NCBI RefSeq assembly: GCF_000196615.1
Contig: NC_014306.1
Span: forward strand, 2,046,001 to 2,110,000
DNA: 64,000 nucleotides
Reading direction: 5' to 3'
Origin: Erwinia billingiae Eb661
GTDB taxonomy: Bacteria; Pseudomonadota; Gammaproteobacteria; Enterobacterales; Enterobacteriaceae
Shown here: positions 17,948 through 28,546 of the stretch, in pieces
Layout of the letters: each line of letters opens with the position of its first letter
Numbering within the stretch: position 1 is the stretch's first letter
Translations under genes and position numbers: made by a program
Notes under the pieces: model-generated
Seen by the model: the letters and a program-made list of their open reading frames with translations, nothing else
Database searches by the model: none
What the model was told of the DNA's origin: nothing

Positions 17948-18478
17948 TTAGTTGTAGGTGATAGTAAACTCGCTGACGGCACCCGCAGTACCCGGCCGGA
18001 TGGTTGCTTTGGTGGCAACATACTTGGCGACGAAGTTAAAGGTGGCAGTGGTCGCCACGTCCTCGTTTTTAGACTTGCTAGCGATGGGGATCAATGTCGT
18101 GGTGTCCTGCTCGTAAATCCCTACTGCAACCCCATCGGCTTCTGCGCCAGCATTCTCGGTGAGTTGCAGCAGCTCGCTATTGATAGGATCTTTGGGGCCG
18201 TCAAACTTAACCGCGGCGGTAGTGATAGCCACCGGGCAAGCTTCCAGCAGGATGCTGAAATTTGTTGGGCTGGCGGTGCTGCCTACACCCGAGAAGGCAG
18301 TAGCCTGCACATCACCCAGGGGAACGGTGACGGTTTTGGACCCGGTGGAAACCGCACAGGTATTATCAATAATGTTACCGGTGAAGTTCACGCTGCCATC
18401 AGCCGCCTGAGCGACACAGACAAACGCGGAGCCTGCCAGCAGGGCGATTAGCTTTAGGTTATTGGTGGTCATCATCAT
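17948..18478 (-). CDS. Major fimbrial subunit (type 1 pilin family)
   Basis: 176 residues, signal peptide about 1-26 (CVAQA). The mature chain begins ADGSVNFTGNIIDNTCAV, the normal start of type 1-like pilins, with a disulfide pair (NTCAV and LEACPV). It ends VSEFTITYN with the penultimate tyrosine needed for donor-strand exchange. Several ATG codons in a row leave the exact start open by one to three residues. It is the first gene of the operon; a 385-bp control region lies upstream between it and the divergent EAL-domain gene. Confidence 0.93.
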   Translation of the reverse strand: MMMTTNNLKLIALLAGSAFVCVAQAADGSVNFTGNIIDNTCAVSTGSKTVTVPLGDVQATAFSGVGSTASPTNFSILLEACPVAITTAAVKFDGPKDPINSELLQLTENAGAEADGVAVGIYEQDTTTLIPIASKSKNEDVATTATFNFVAKYVATKATIRPGTAGAVSEFTITYN

Positions 18479-18863
18479 CTTAATCTCGTCATTTTATTAA
18501 AAGAGCGAAGAAAATCAGCGGAAGATGAACTCACCCACTATTTCTCACGCCGCAGCATTCTTCATCTGCGGGCATTTTGACCAGGTCAGGCTGGTTAAAA
18601 TATAAGCCTGGTCTTGGTAATCTCAGAAATGTCTCTGATGGGGGAACCGGAGGGGGCGCGGGATAGTGGGGCAATACGTTGCCGGACGTTTTCGGGCGAT
18701 TAAATTGTTGCTGAGGGTGACTAAACAGTAAAGCTGCCGCTGGACCTGCCGATAACGTTAAAAATCGTCGTATTGATTCGCTGTTTTACAGAATAAGCAT
18801 CTATGTTTTATCTGTACGACGATTTTTAGCATTGGCAGGACGCCTGAACATTGGCATGAAGGC
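18479..18863. other. Control region between fimbrial operon and divergent EAL gene
   Basis: No gene is seen in these 385 bases. The region must hold the promoters of both divergent units. Its most notable structure is the 14-bp inverted repeat annotated separately at 18759-18828; otherwise I see only AT-rich tracts compatible with promoters. Confidence 0.6.
18759..18828. repeat. 14-bp perfect inverted repeat flanking a 42-bp segment
   Basis: TAAAAATCGTCGTA (18759-18772) is the exact reverse complement of TACGACGATTTTTA (18815-18828). The enclosed 42 bases are AT-rich. It ends 35 bases before the EAL-domain gene. It could be a dimeric operator, an attenuator hairpin in the leader, or the ends of a small invertible segment. 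No recombinase gene is nearby, which argues against the last option. Confidence 0.7.
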
Positions 18864-19517
18864 ATGATACATAATTACAACTGTGTTCCTATCCACACGC
18901 TGAACGGTGAACTGATCGCACTGGATCTGACGCCGGGCGAAATGGACATTGATTCGGGTACTCCGCTGGTCGATCAGCTCGATCCGGAAACCCTTTTGCT
19001 TAATCAATTGCTCACCATTGAGCATTACGCTGACTATTTCCAACAACACGGCTTGCTGTGCTGCCTGACAATCAACTTCCAACTGGCTAAAGTGGTTAGC
19101 CAGTCGGCGTTTATCCAGCAGATCCTCAGCCATTTGCCCTTTATCCGTCTGAAACTGTCAGAGGATTTCCCGAACCTGCACGATGGCCCGAACAATCCGC
19201 TGCTGCGCACGCTGATCGAACAGCTCAATATCCTGTGGCTGGATGATTTAGGGGCAGGGGACGCGAACCTGAATGCGCTGCAGTCGAAAATGTTCGAAGC
19301 GGTGAAGTTGGATCGGCAGTTCTTTCTCGATAACGTCACCAAACCCTGGTTCAGCATCCTGATCGCCAATATCCGCCAGTACACCAACCGGGTGATTGTC
19401 GAAGGGGTTCAGAGTGAAATTCAACTGGGGAAACTGGCCGAAAGCAAAATCTGGGGCGTTCAGGGCTACTTCTTACCGATGGTGGCGCTGAAAGAATTGG
19501 GCAAAGCCGACCAGTAA
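18864..19517 (+). CDS. Degenerate EAL-domain protein (YdiV-like)
   Basis: 217 residues, essentially one EAL domain with no sensor. Its length and several stretches (SEDFPNLHDGPNNPLL, LDDLGAGDANL, KLDRQFF, GVQGYF) parallel the flagellar anti-activator YdiV. The signature EAL triplet is lost (ELIALD at about residue 15), but the Asn (TINF), Glu (LSED), Asp-Asp (LDDLGAG), Lys (VKLD) and Glu (VEGVQ) positions survive, more than in YdiV. So it may still bind c-di-GMP or a protein partner, though hydrolysis is doubtful. It is divergent from the fimbrial operon, which suggests coordinated control of attachment and motility. No strong ribosome site is seen for the chosen ATG. Confidence 0.7.
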   Translation: MIHNYNCVPIHTLNGELIALDLTPGEMDIDSGTPLVDQLDPETLLLNQLLTIEHYADYFQQHGLLCCLTINFQLAKVVSQSAFIQQILSHLPFIRLKLSEDFPNLHDGPNNPLLRTLIEQLNILWLDDLGAGDANLNALQSKMFEAVKLDRQFFLDNVTKPWFSILIANIRQYTNRVIVEGVQSEIQLGKLAESKIWGVQGYFLPMVALKELGKADQ

Positions 19518-19529
19518 TCTTTCGTTTAA

Positions 19530-19775
19530 CCTGTATGTTCACCGAGCGGGTAACGATCTCAGCCTTTGACCTGTGTGTTCACCGAACGGGTAACTATCTC
19601 AATTGCTACAGGGTGGTGCCACAGGGCGCGTTAGCCGGGTGTATGCCGCAGGGATGCGGCATCCAAGCCCCCAGGGATGGGTTCACGGCGTCCCGGATAA
19701 CGCGCCCTGTGGTAACGCCGAGCCACTGCACCGGTTTTGACCTTAAAATCACCGAGCCACCGACCCGGTTTTGAC
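19530..19775. repeat. Composite palindromic repeat, possible IS remnant or MITE
   Basis: A 15-bp perfect inverted repeat (CCACAGGGCGCGTTA at 19619-19633; its complement at 19698-19712), extended by GCCGGG/CCCGG, encloses further hairpins (ATGCCGC..GCGGCAT). It is bracketed on both sides by degenerate tandem units containing TTGACCT and TCACCGA: two on the left (19534-19600) and two on the right (19717-19778). Terminal multiple repeats of this kind are known at IS21-like ends, and the central sequence resembles intergenic repeats I recall from Erwinia-related genomes. No transposase is present. Confidence 0.6.
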
Positions 19776-19790
19776 CTTCAACCGAAGAAA

Positions 19791-20378
19791 TTACTCAGCC
19801 TTAAAACTGTGCAACCGGTTCATCGCCTTCAAGCGATCTTCCTTCAACCACACCTCAGTACAGCGCGCGGCTTCATCAATGGCATTATCAATCAACGACT
19901 GCTCGGCTGATTGCGGCTTGCCCAACACAAATCCCACCACCTTGTTGCGATCGCCCGGATGACCAATGCCAATCCGCAAACGGTGGAAATTAAGATTGTT
20001 GCCCAGCTTGCTGATGATATCTTTCAAGCCATTGTGACCGCCGTGACCGCCACCCTGCTTGAACTTCGCCACGCCCGGCGGCAAATCCAACTCATCATGC
20101 GCTATCAGAATCTCTTCCGGCGTGATCCGGTAAAAGGTCGCCATCGCGGCCACCGCTTTACCGCTTAAATTCATAAAGGTCGTCGGAACCAGTAAACGGA
20201 CATCTTCGCCGCCAATATTCAAACGCGCGGTGTAACCGTAAAACTTACTCTCTTCTTTTAACGCTTGATTGTGACGCTGTGCCAATAAATCGACGTACCA
20301 GGCACCGGCATTATGGCGGGTGGCGGCGTACTCTGCGCCGGGATTGGCAAGGCCCACAATCAGTTTAATGCTGCTCAC
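19791..20378 (-). CDS. pth: Peptidyl-tRNA hydrolase
   Basis: 195 residues from a GTG start with AGGAAAA upstream, aligned with the E. coli start ([22 protein letters not shown]). It releases tRNA from prematurely dropped peptidyl-tRNA in the cytosol. The active-site residues are visible: N10 and H20 in [12 protein letters not shown]68 in MNLSGK, D93 in AHDELDLP and the HGGHNGL loop. In E. coli ychF follows pth; here the palindromic repeat and the fimbrial locus follow instead. Confidence 0.98.
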   Translation of the reverse strand: MSSIKLIVGLANPGAEYAATRHNAGAWYVDLLAQRHNQALKEESKFYGYTARLNIGGEDVRLLVPTTFMNLSGKAVAAMATFYRITPEEILIAHDELDLPPGVAKFKQGGGHGGHNGLKDIISKLGNNLNFHRLRIGIGHPGDRNKVVGFVLGKPQSAEQSLIDNAIDEAARCTEVWLKEDRLKAMNRLHSFKAE

Positions 20379-20653
20379 TTGTCTGTTTTCCTGAAGAGTG
20401 CGGTGAAGAAGGGGGCTAGTGTACTTTGCCCGGCTGAAAACGCAAAATCCCCCACCAAAACGTGACACACTCCGCAATAGTTCACTGGCGTGATAATGCA
20501 TTTTCTATAAGAAATCAGTCGCTTGTGCGTAAAGAATTGTCAAACTTTTAGCAACAAATGTGATCTGTCCCGCACCAACTTAAACATCTATTGCATAAAC
20601 TTATGACATGCGGGCACAGGACAACGCCCTTATCTGGAAACTGGAGGGGAATG

Positions 20654-20935
20654 ATGAAACGTAAACATGCCAATTTGACCGGTAATTCATTAATGGTGTT
20701 TGGGCTGGTGGTGATGGTCGCTGGAGTCGGTTACTCCGTGCTTAATCAGCTGCCGCAACTGCAATTGCCCCAGTTTATGGTTCACGGCGCAATCTTCAGC
20801 ATCTTTATCGGCGCATTGCTCTGGCTGGTCGGCGCGCGCATCAGCGGACGTGAAAAAGTCGCGGACCGCTACTACTGGGTGCGTCACTACGATAAACGCT
20901 GCCGTCGCAGCACCGATGGGCATAGCCACCATTAA
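20654..20935 (+). CDS. ychH: YchH family inner-membrane stress protein
   Basis: 93 residues from the second of two adjacent ATG codons behind GGAGGGGA. Two transmembrane helices (about 10-30 and 43-62) are followed by a basic tail with RYYWVRHYDKRCRRS, nearly identical to E. coli YchH. Divergent from pth as in E. coli. A TGTGATCTGT stretch about 95 bases upstream resembles half a CRP site. Function is poorly defined; E. coli ychH is linked to carbon-source and oxidative stress responses. Confidence 0.93.
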   Translation: MKRKHANLTGNSLMVFGLVVMVAGVGYSVLNQLPQLQLPQFMVHGAIFSIFIGALLWLVGARISGREKVADRYYWVRHYDKRCRRSTDGHSHH

Positions 20936-20943
20936 TCCCGTTA

Positions 20944-20969
20944 AAAACGCCTCTGTTCAGAGGCGTTTT
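20944..20969. terminator. Bidirectional terminator between ychH and the GGDEF gene
   Basis: Stem AAAACGCCTCT / AGAGGCGTTTT with a 4-nt loop between two convergent genes; A-tract on one side and T-tract on the other. Confidence 0.9.
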
Positions 20970-20975
20970 CATCCC

Positions 20976-22145
20976 TTATCCCGCCACGCCTGACAGCGCA
21001 TTCGCCTCGGTTGCCACAAAACGCGTCACCCGATTTCGCCCCAATGCCTTTGCCTGATACAAAGCTTCATCAGCGGCGACCATTAACGTTGGTATCTGAT
21101 GGTAGGCACCCTGCGCGGTGGCGACACCGATACTCACCGTGTAATTCACCCCTTCCGGATGGGAATGCTCGACCGTCTGACGGATCTTCTCGGCAATCCG
21201 CAAGGCATCGCGCTCGCTGGCCACCAGAATCGCCGCAAACTCTTCGCCGCCTAATCGCGCAAAATGACTCTGCGCCGGCAGTGATTGCTGCACCTGTCGG
21301 CAAAAATCAATCAGCACCAGATCGCCCTGATTGTGACCAAAGCGGTCATTGATGCTCTTAAAATGGTCCAAATCGAACAGCATAATTGTCAGCGGCTGCG
21401 CCGTTTTATCGCACCGGCGAGCCAACGCTTCGCCCTGCTCAAACAACGCGCGACGGTTCCAGACGCCGGTCAGCGGATCGAGCAACGAGGCGTTCTTATA
21501 CTTGATCTGCGTGCGCTCATTGACCATCGCCAACATGGTAAAGGTCAGCCCGATCACCATCATGATCGACTCCAGAATGACGTAAACCGAAAAGGTCGAA
21601 CCGCCAATCGCGCCATGAAACGGGCTGGGAATGCCGCCATCCACCACCGCGCGCGTCAGATGGAAAACCAGATGGATCCACAACAGCAGTTGGGCCGGCC
21701 AGTAGGTCACCGGCAAGGTGGCCCGCGAACGGTGCAATTCAATAATCATCCAGCCAGTATAAATCACACACAGCAGACAGACCGCCAGAATGCGCATCGG
21801 CATCGAGTGGTAAAACGTCGACCACTGACACAACGCCAGCCACACCAATGGCCCGGCCAGCCACAACCAGCCGCTGCGAGCACCGCGAAACGCCCGAAAA
21901 GACATCACCAGCAGACTGTAGGCCAGCATCACCAGCAAATTGCCCACGCCAACCGGCAGAAACAGACTGCCGTTGCTGCGCAAACTGCTCAGGAACACCG
22001 CAATGATGGTGATCACCAGCGCCAGGCACTGAAAGCCCAATACGCGATTATATTGTGAGCCTTTCCATGCAAACACCATGATGATGCTGAGAAAAAACAG
22101 CACATAGAGCTCGCAAACAAACAGGGTATAGACGTCCAGCGTCAT
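20976..22145 (-). CDS. Membrane-bound diguanylate cyclase (GGDEF domain)
   Basis: 389 residues from the ATG at 22145 (MTLDVYTLFV), which has AGGA upstream; the frame extends 50 codons further without a credible start. Six to seven transmembrane helices occupy about residues 5-210. A GGDEF domain follows (about 215-375) with DPLTGVWNRRAL, DLDHFKSINDRFGHNQGD and the catalytic RLGGEEF. The RxxD inhibitory site is absent five residues before GGEEF, so product inhibition by that site is unlikely. It makes c-di-GMP from GTP at the inner membrane. In E. coli dauA occupies this place between ychH and prs. Confidence 0.92.
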   Translation of the reverse strand: MTLDVYTLFVCELYVLFFLSIIMVFAWKGSQYNRVLGFQCLALVITIIAVFLSSLRSNGSLFLPVGVGNLLVMLAYSLLVMSFRAFRGARSGWLWLAGPLVWLALCQWSTFYHSMPMRILAVCLLCVIYTGWMIIELHRSRATLPVTYWPAQLLLWIHLVFHLTRAVVDGGIPSPFHGAIGGSTFSVYVILESIMMVIGLTFTMLAMVNERTQIKYKNASLLDPLTGVWNRRALFEQGEALARRCDKTAQPLTIMLFDLDHFKSINDRFGHNQGDLVLIDFCRQVQQSLPAQSHFARLGGEEFAAILVASERDALRIAEKIRQTVEHSHPEGVNYTVSIGVATAQGAYHQIPTLMVAADEALYQAKALGRNRVTRFVATEANALSGVAG

Positions 22146-22377
22146 CTTAGGATTATTCCTGGTGGAATCATTCAGGCAAAATATCATTAATAAATAGCGG
22201 CCAAAAGAGCTGGCTGGCGGGAATGATAAAAAAGAGTTGCGAGAGAGGACAATCAGGACTAAAGGGCGGTACAGAAGGGCTGAGAACAGAGGCAATCGCC
22301 GGGGAAGGCTGGAGGCGGACCTTTAGATTGTTACGGAAGTGATAAAACAGGTTAACGAATTTGGAATAATTGACCGG

Positions 22378-22408
22378 AAAAAAAAAGAGGGACGGGCGAA
22401 CCCGTCCC
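22378..22408 (-). terminator. Terminator of prs
   Basis: Minus-strand stem GGGACGGG / CCCGTCCC with a TTCG tetraloop followed by a T-tract (A9 at 22378-22386 on the plus strand). Confidence 0.93.
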
Positions 22409-22415
22409 TTCGCTA

Positions 22416-23441
<1,026 letters not shown>

Positions 23442-23497
23442 TCATACGGGTATAGTCATCTACGTGCAGCATCAGGAACGTGGCGATGCTGTCACGG

Positions 23498-24394
23498 TCA
23501 CTCTAATAACGTCGAAAGGTGGCGGTGCAGCGGCGAAACGTTAACGCCTCGCGCAACAAAGCTCTGCCACGCTTTCGGCGTTAGCTCAAACACCTGGCGG
23601 GCAGCGGACTCGGTGTCGAATTCAGCAAACACACAAGCTCCTGTCCCGGTCAGGCGCGACGGCGCGTATTCTAGCAGCCAGGAAACGAGCTGTTCAACCT
23701 CGCGAAAACGTTTTCTTACGACTGGTTCACAATCATTACGGAATTCAGCACTTAATAACTCACTGATTTCGCGGGCTGGCGTGGTGCGGATCAGCTCAGG
23801 ATCGGTGAAAACAGCCGGTGTGGAAATGTTCACGCCAGGGTGGACAACAAGATACCATTTTTCTGCAGGCGACACCGGAGTCAATTTTTCGCCGACGCCT
23901 TCAGCAAAAGCAGCGAAGCCTTCCACGAACACCGGAACGTCCGCGCCCAGCGATAATCCCAAGTCGGCCAGCTCGCTCAGCGTGAAGCCGGTTTGCCACT
24001 GGTGATTCAGCGCGACCAGCACCGTGGCCGCATCAGACGAGCCGCCGCCCAGCCCGCCGCCCATCGGCAGGCGTTTCTCAATGGCGATGCTGGCACCGGC
24101 CTGCGCCGGTAGCGTTCCGCGCAATGTTGCCTGCTGCTGCAACAGCTTCGCCGCCCGCACCACCAGATTATCTTCCTCTTTTACCCCGACCACCGGCGTC
24201 AGCAGGCCGATCTGCCCGCTGGCGTTGGTTTCAATGGTCAGGGTGTCGCCATAATCGAGAAACTGAAACAGCGTCTGCAAATTATGGTAGCCGTCAGGAC
24301 GACGGCCCGTGATGTAGAGAAATAAATTCAGCTTGGCGGGCGCCGGCCAGCTTTCACGGCTGCTCGCCGTCAGGGGAACGTTGCCTGCACTCAT
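23498..24394 (-). CDS. ispE: 4-diphosphocytidyl-2-C-methyl-D-erythritol kinase
   Basis: 298 residues; about 12 longer at the N-terminus than E. coli IspE when started at the ATG that overlaps the lolB stop (ATGA). GHMP-kinase motifs: [10 protein letters not shown], the ATP loop [27 protein letters not shown] and [13 protein letters not shown]. It phosphorylates CDP-methylerythritol in the MEP isoprenoid pathway. Translationally coupled to lolB. Confidence 0.97.
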   Translation of the reverse strand: MSAGNVPLTASSRESWPAPAKLNLFLYITGRRPDGYHNLQTLFQFLDYGDTLTIETNASGQIGLLTPVVGVKEEDNLVVRAAKLLQQQATLRGTLPAQAGASIAIEKRLPMGGGLGGGSSDAATVLVALNHQWQTGFTLSELADLGLSLGADVPVFVEGFAAFAEGVGEKLTPVSPAEKWYLVVHPGVNISTPAVFTDPELIRTTPAREISELLSAEFRNDCEPVVRKRFREVEQLVSWLLEYAPSRLTGTGACVFAEFDTESAARQVFELTPKAWQSFVARGVNVSPLHRHLSTLLE

Positions 24395-25014
24395 TTAACG
24401 ATCCAGCTGTCCATTTTCAGTTTGATGCGCTGGTTGCCTTCTTTCAGCTCAAGATTGGACGGCAGCGTCGGGTTCTGCTTGCTGTCATAACCCTGATAGG
24501 TCACCTGCCAGTTCTGGCCGTCGCGGCTGTAATTCACCGACTTGAGGCGATACTGGTCGTCTAGCGTGTAATCGGACGAATCACCCGGCAGGCCCATCAT
24601 CCACTGACGCAGGCTGTTTAACGGAATATCCATGCCGGTCAGCTGAGAAATCATCTTCTCGGCGTCATTGCTGGTATAGCGTTTGCCTTTGTTGTCGACT
24701 AGCTGCACCACGCTGCCCTGGGCATCCAGCTGCAACTCGGTGCTGCCCAACGGGTTGGTCAGGATCAAACGATAGCGATCGGGGGAGGTCTGCTGCCAGT
24801 TAAAACGGGCATAGACTTTCTGGCTATCAGAAAGATAGGCAAAAGCGCCGCGGGTCTGATATTGCGTGATTTTTTCAACGTCTTGCTGGTGCTGCTGCCA
24901 TTGTGGCGAGGAAATACTCTTGCCAGGACCTTGCGGTTTATTGATGGTACAGGCGGTCAATAACAGGGCGGCAAGCGGGAGAAGCCGCATCAGGCGGCGA
25001 TTCTGCGTAAACAT
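24391..25014 (-). CDS. lolB: Outer-membrane lipoprotein receptor LolB
   Basis: 207 residues with signal peptide and lipobox LLTAC (Cys at about 22). It accepts lipoproteins from LolA and inserts them in the outer membrane. The mature protein has the LolA/LolB half-barrel pattern, for example [18 protein letters not shown] and [13 protein letters not shown]. Divergent from hemA, as in E. coli. Confidence 0.96.
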   Translation of the reverse strand: MFTQNRRLMRLLPLAALLLTACTINKPQGPGKSISSPQWQQHQQDVEKITQYQTRGAFAYLSDSQKVYARFNWQQTSPDRYRLILTNPLGSTELQLDAQGSVVQLVDNKGKRYTSNDAEKMISQLTGMDIPLNSLRQWMMGLPGDSSDYTLDDQYRLKSVNYSRDGQNWQVTYQGYDSKQNPTLPSNLELKEGNQRIKLKMDSWIVK

Positions 25015-25241
25015 TAAGGGGTCAACTCCTCAGACTCCGGAAGGGCTTTCATGCCCAAAGTAACCGTCCAAGCTAACCAGACCGGCGGACGGCGTCAATG
25101 CTCAATTTGTCTTATTTGATGCATAATAACTATATCTTGTTACAGCCTTCGATGAACGATGGCTTTTCTTGATCTCGCGCATCTTGTAGAATGCGCCTCA
25201 CAAAACCCTATCAACTGTGGGATAACCCCAACCTAATCACC

Positions 25242-26498
25242 ATGACCTTGCTGGCTCTCGGAATTAATCACAAAACGGCCCCAATTGCTCTGCGTGAACG
25301 CGTGACGTTCTCCCCGGAGACGTTGGATCAAGCCCTTAGCAGTCTGTTGGCCCAGCCAATGGTGCAGGGCGGCGTGGTGCTGTCTACGTGTAACCGGACC
25401 GAGCTCTACTTAAGCGTTGAGCAACAGGAAAACCTGCAGGAACAGTTGGTTAAGTGGCTATGTGACTACCATCATTTGAGTGCCGAAGAGGTGGCGAAAA
25501 GCCTCTACTGGCACCATGATAACGACGCCGTCAGCCATCTGATGCGCGTGGCAAGTGGCTTAGATTCACTGGTGTTAGGGGAGCCGCAGATTCTGGGGCA
25601 GGTGAAGAAAGCCTTTGCCGATTCCCATCGCGGACAGCCGATTGTCAGCGAGCTGGAAAGGATGTTCCAGAAAACCTTCTCGGTGGCTAAGCGCGTGCGC
25701 ACCGAAACCGAGATTGGCGCTAGCGCCGTATCGGTCGCCTTTGCGGCCTGTACGCTGGCAAGACAAATCTTTGAATCCCTGGCCGACGTCACCGTGTTGT
25801 TGGTCGGTGCCGGGGAAACCATCGAACTGGCCGCGCGCCATCTGCGCGAGCACAACGTTAAAAATCTGATCATCGCCAACCGCACCCGTGAACGTGCCCA
25901 GTCTCTGGCCGATCAGGTGGGGGCGGAAGTGATCGGCCTGGCGGAAATCGACGCGCGCCTGGCCGAAGCCGACATCATTATCAGTTCCACCGCCAGCCCG
26001 TTGCCGATTATCGGTAAAGGCATGATGGAGCGGGCGTTGAAAAAACGCCGCAACCAACCCATGTTACTGGTGGACATAGCCGTACCGCGCGATGTGGAGC
26101 CGGAAGTCGGCAAGCTGCCGAACGCCTATCTCTATAGCGTTGACGACCTGCAGGCGATCATTGAAAGCAACATGGCGCAGCGTAAAGCCGCCGCCGTGCA
26201 GGCCGAAACCATTGTGGTGCAGGAAAGCAGTGAGTTTATGTCCTGGCTGCGGGCGCAGAACGCGGTGGAAACCATTCGCGACTACCGTTCGCAGGCCGAC
26301 CAGGTGCGTGAAGAGCTGCAGGCCCGTGCGCTGACCGCGCTGCAACAGGGTGCCGATCCGCAGGAAGTGATGCGCGATCTGGCCCACAAGCTGACCAACC
26401 GTTTGATCCACGCTCCTACCAAATCTCTTCAGCAGGCTGCCCGTGATGGGGATGATGAACGCCTGCAGATTTTACGCGACAGCCTCGGGCTGGAATAG
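25242..26498 (+). CDS. hemA: Glutamyl-tRNA reductase
   Basis: 418 residues from the ATG at 25242, identical in length and start to E. coli HemA. It reduces glutamyl-tRNA(Glu) to glutamate-1-semialdehyde, the first step of tetrapyrrole synthesis. The catalytic cysteine is C50 in STCNRTELY; the NADPH domain has [17 protein letters not shown]. The N-terminal [13 protein letters not shown] segment is the region that governs heme-controlled proteolysis in enterobacteria. First gene of a hemA-prfA-prmC unit. Confidence 0.99.
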   Translation: MTLLALGINHKTAPIALRERVTFSPETLDQALSSLLAQPMVQGGVVLSTCNRTELYLSVEQQENLQEQLVKWLCDYHHLSAEEVAKSLYWHHDNDAVSHLMRVASGLDSLVLGEPQILGQVKKAFADSHRGQPIVSELERMFQKTFSVAKRVRTETEIGASAVSVAFAACTLARQIFESLADVTVLLVGAGETIELAARHLREHNVKNLIIANRTRERAQSLADQVGAEVIGLAEIDARLAEADIIISSTASPLPIIGKGMMERALKKRRNQPMLLVDIAVPRDVEPEVGKLPNAYLYSVDDLQAIIESNMAQRKAAAVQAETIVVQESSEFMSWLRAQNAVETIRDYRSQADQVREELQARALTALQQGADPQEVMRDLAHKLTNRLIHAPTKSLQQAARDGDDERLQILRDSLGLE

Positions 26499-26537
26499 CG
26501 TTTTAGCCTCTATTGAATACAAGGTAAAACAACACCA

Positions 26538-27620
26538 ATGAAGCCTTCTATTGTTGCCAAACTGGAAGCCTTGCAGGAACGCCATGAAGAAGTTGAGGCG
26601 ATGCTGGGCGATGCGGGCGTGATTGCCGACCAGGACCGTTTTCGTGCTCTGTCACGCGAATATGCGCAGCTGACCGACGTGAGCCAGTGTTTCCGTCGCT
26701 GGCAGCAGAACCAGGACGATATCGCCGCAGCAGAAGAGATGCTGGACGATCCTGAAATGCGCGACATGGCGCAGGAAGAATTAAAAGACGCGCGTGCTAC
26801 CAGCGAACAGCTGGAGCAGGAGCTGCAGGTTCTGCTGTTGCCGAAAGATCCGGATGACGAGCGTAACTGTTATCTGGAAGTGCGCGCCGGCACCGGCGGC
26901 GATGAAGCCGCGATTTTCGCCGGCGATCTGTTCCGTATGTACAGCCGTTATGCTGAAACCCGCCGCTGGAAAATTGAAATCATGAGCACCAACGACGGTG
27001 AGCATGGTGGCTATAAAGAAGTGATTGCCAAAGTGATCGGCGACGGTGCCTACGGGCGTCTGAAGTTTGAATCAGGCGGTCACCGTGTGCAGCGCGTACC
27101 GGAAACCGAGTCGCAGGGCCGTATTCATACTTCTGCCTGCACCGTGGCGATTATGCCCGAGCTGCCGGAAGCGGAAATGCCGGAAATCAACGCCGGCGAT
27201 CTGAAAATCGATACCTTCCGCTCCTCCGGTGCCGGTGGTCAGCACGTTAACACCACCGACTCGGCCATCCGTATTACCCACCTGCCAACCGGCATCGTGG
27301 TGGAGTGTCAGGACGAACGTTCACAGCATAAAAACAAAGCGAAAGCGTTGTCGGTGCTGGGCGCGCGTATCCGAGCGGCAGAAACCGCCAGGCTGCATCA
27401 GGAAGAAGCCTCTACCCGTCGCAATCTGCTGGGCACCGGCGATCGTTCCGACCGTAACCGCACCTATAACTACCCGCAGGGGCGTATTACCGACCACCGC
27501 ATCAACCTGACGCTTTACCGTCTGGATGAAGCGATGCAGGGCAAGCTGGATATGCTGATCGAGCCTATCGTGCAGGAATATCAGGCGGATCAGCTGGCCG
27601 CACTGTCCGGTCAGGACTAA
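26538..27620 (+). CDS. prfA: Peptide chain release factor 1
   Basis: 360 residues, full length. The GGQ catalytic motif ([15 protein letters not shown], about residue 233) triggers peptidyl-tRNA hydrolysis. The codon-recognition tripeptide is PET in [13 protein letters not shown] (PxT family, UAA/UAG reading). It starts 39 bases after hemA and its stop overlaps the prmC start (TAATG). Confidence 0.99.
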   Translation: MKPSIVAKLEALQERHEEVEAMLGDAGVIADQDRFRALSREYAQLTDVSQCFRRWQQNQDDIAAAEEMLDDPEMRDMAQEELKDARATSEQLEQELQVLLLPKDPDDERNCYLEVRAGTGGDEAAIFAGDLFRMYSRYAETRRWKIEIMSTNDGEHGGYKEVIAKVIGDGAYGRLKFESGGHRVQRVPETESQGRIHTSACTVAIMPELPEAEMPEINAGDLKIDTFRSSGAGGQHVNTTDSAIRITHLPTGIVVECQDERSQHKNKAKALSVLGARIRAAETARLHQEEASTRRNLLGTGDRSDRNRTYNYPQGRITDHRINLTLYRLDEAMQGKLDMLIEPIVQEYQADQLAALSGQD

Positions 27621-28450
27621 TGACCGTACGCCAGTGGTTGCGGGCGGCGATTGCCCGCCTGGCGGGCAGCGAAAGCCCCAAGCGGGATGCCGAAATCCTG
27701 CTGGGCTTCGTCACTGGCAAATCCCGCAGCTGGATTATTGCCTTTGATGACAGCGAACTGAGCGCGGAACAGCTCAGCCAGCTGGACGATTTACTGGCGC
27801 GCCGTGCCAACGGCGAGCCGGTTGCCTATCTGACCGGCCAGCGCGAATTCTGGTCGCTGTCCCTGAGCGTTTCCCCCGACACCCTGATCCCCCGCCCCGA
27901 CACCGAATTGCTCGTCGAGCAGGCGCTGGCGCATCTTCCCGAAACTGCGAGTACCGTTCTTGACCTCGGCACCGGCACCGGCGCGATTGCGTTAGCCATC
28001 GCCTCCGAGCGGCCGGATTGCCAGGTAACGGGTGTCGATCGCATTGCCGCCGCGGTTTCGTTGGCCGAAAGCAATGCGCAGCGGCTGGGCATCACCAACG
28101 CACGGTTCCGGCTCAGCAACTGGTTTAGCGCGGTATCCGGCGAACAGTTCACGCTGATCGTCAGCAATCCACCGTATATTGATGCTGAAGATCAACATCT
28201 GCAGCAGGGCGACGTGCGCTTTGAGCCCGACAGCGCCCTGATTGCCGCCGATAATGGGCTGGCGGACATTAAGCAGATTGCAGCAGAAGCGGGGCACTAT
28301 TTGCTGCCCGGCGGCTGGTTATTGCTGGAGCATGGCTGGCAGCAGGCGGAGGCGGTGCGGGCGATCCTGCAGCAGAATCATTTTGTCAGCGTCGCCACCG
28401 CAAAAGATTATGGTGGCAACGATCGTGTGACTTATGCCCAGAAACGCTAA
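27620..28450 (+). CDS. prmC: Release factor glutamine methyltransferase
   Basis: 276 residues. SAM-binding motif LDLGTGTGAIALAIA and catalytic NPPY (SNPPYID) are present. It methylates the GGQ glutamine of RF1 and RF2. The start overlaps the prfA stop by one base, so the methyltransferase and its substrate are translated together. Confidence 0.98.
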   Translation: MTVRQWLRAAIARLAGSESPKRDAEILLGFVTGKSRSWIIAFDDSELSAEQLSQLDDLLARRANGEPVAYLTGQREFWSLSLSVSPDTLIPRPDTELLVEQALAHLPETASTVLDLGTGTGAIALAIASERPDCQVTGVDRIAAAVSLAESNAQRLGITNARFRLSNWFSAVSGEQFTLIVSNPPYIDAEDQHLQQGDVRFEPDSALIAADNGLADIKQIAAEAGHYLLPGGWLLLEHGWQQAEAVRAILQQNHFVSVATAKDYGGNDRVTYAQKR

Positions 28451-28546
28451 ATGAACGCAAGAGAATGACCGAATGGCGCGGTCCCCGGCTGACGGGGAGG
28501 CTATTTGGCGGTATCATCGTGGCAAAATGCCATTGTTGGGGAGTGT

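Noticed and set aside
22146..22161. A second RcsAB-like palindrome (CAGGAATAATCCTA) just before the GGDEF gene
   Set aside because: Only 11 of 14 matches, and it overlaps the ribosome-binding site; the AGGA it contains is more simply the Shine-Dalgarno sequence.
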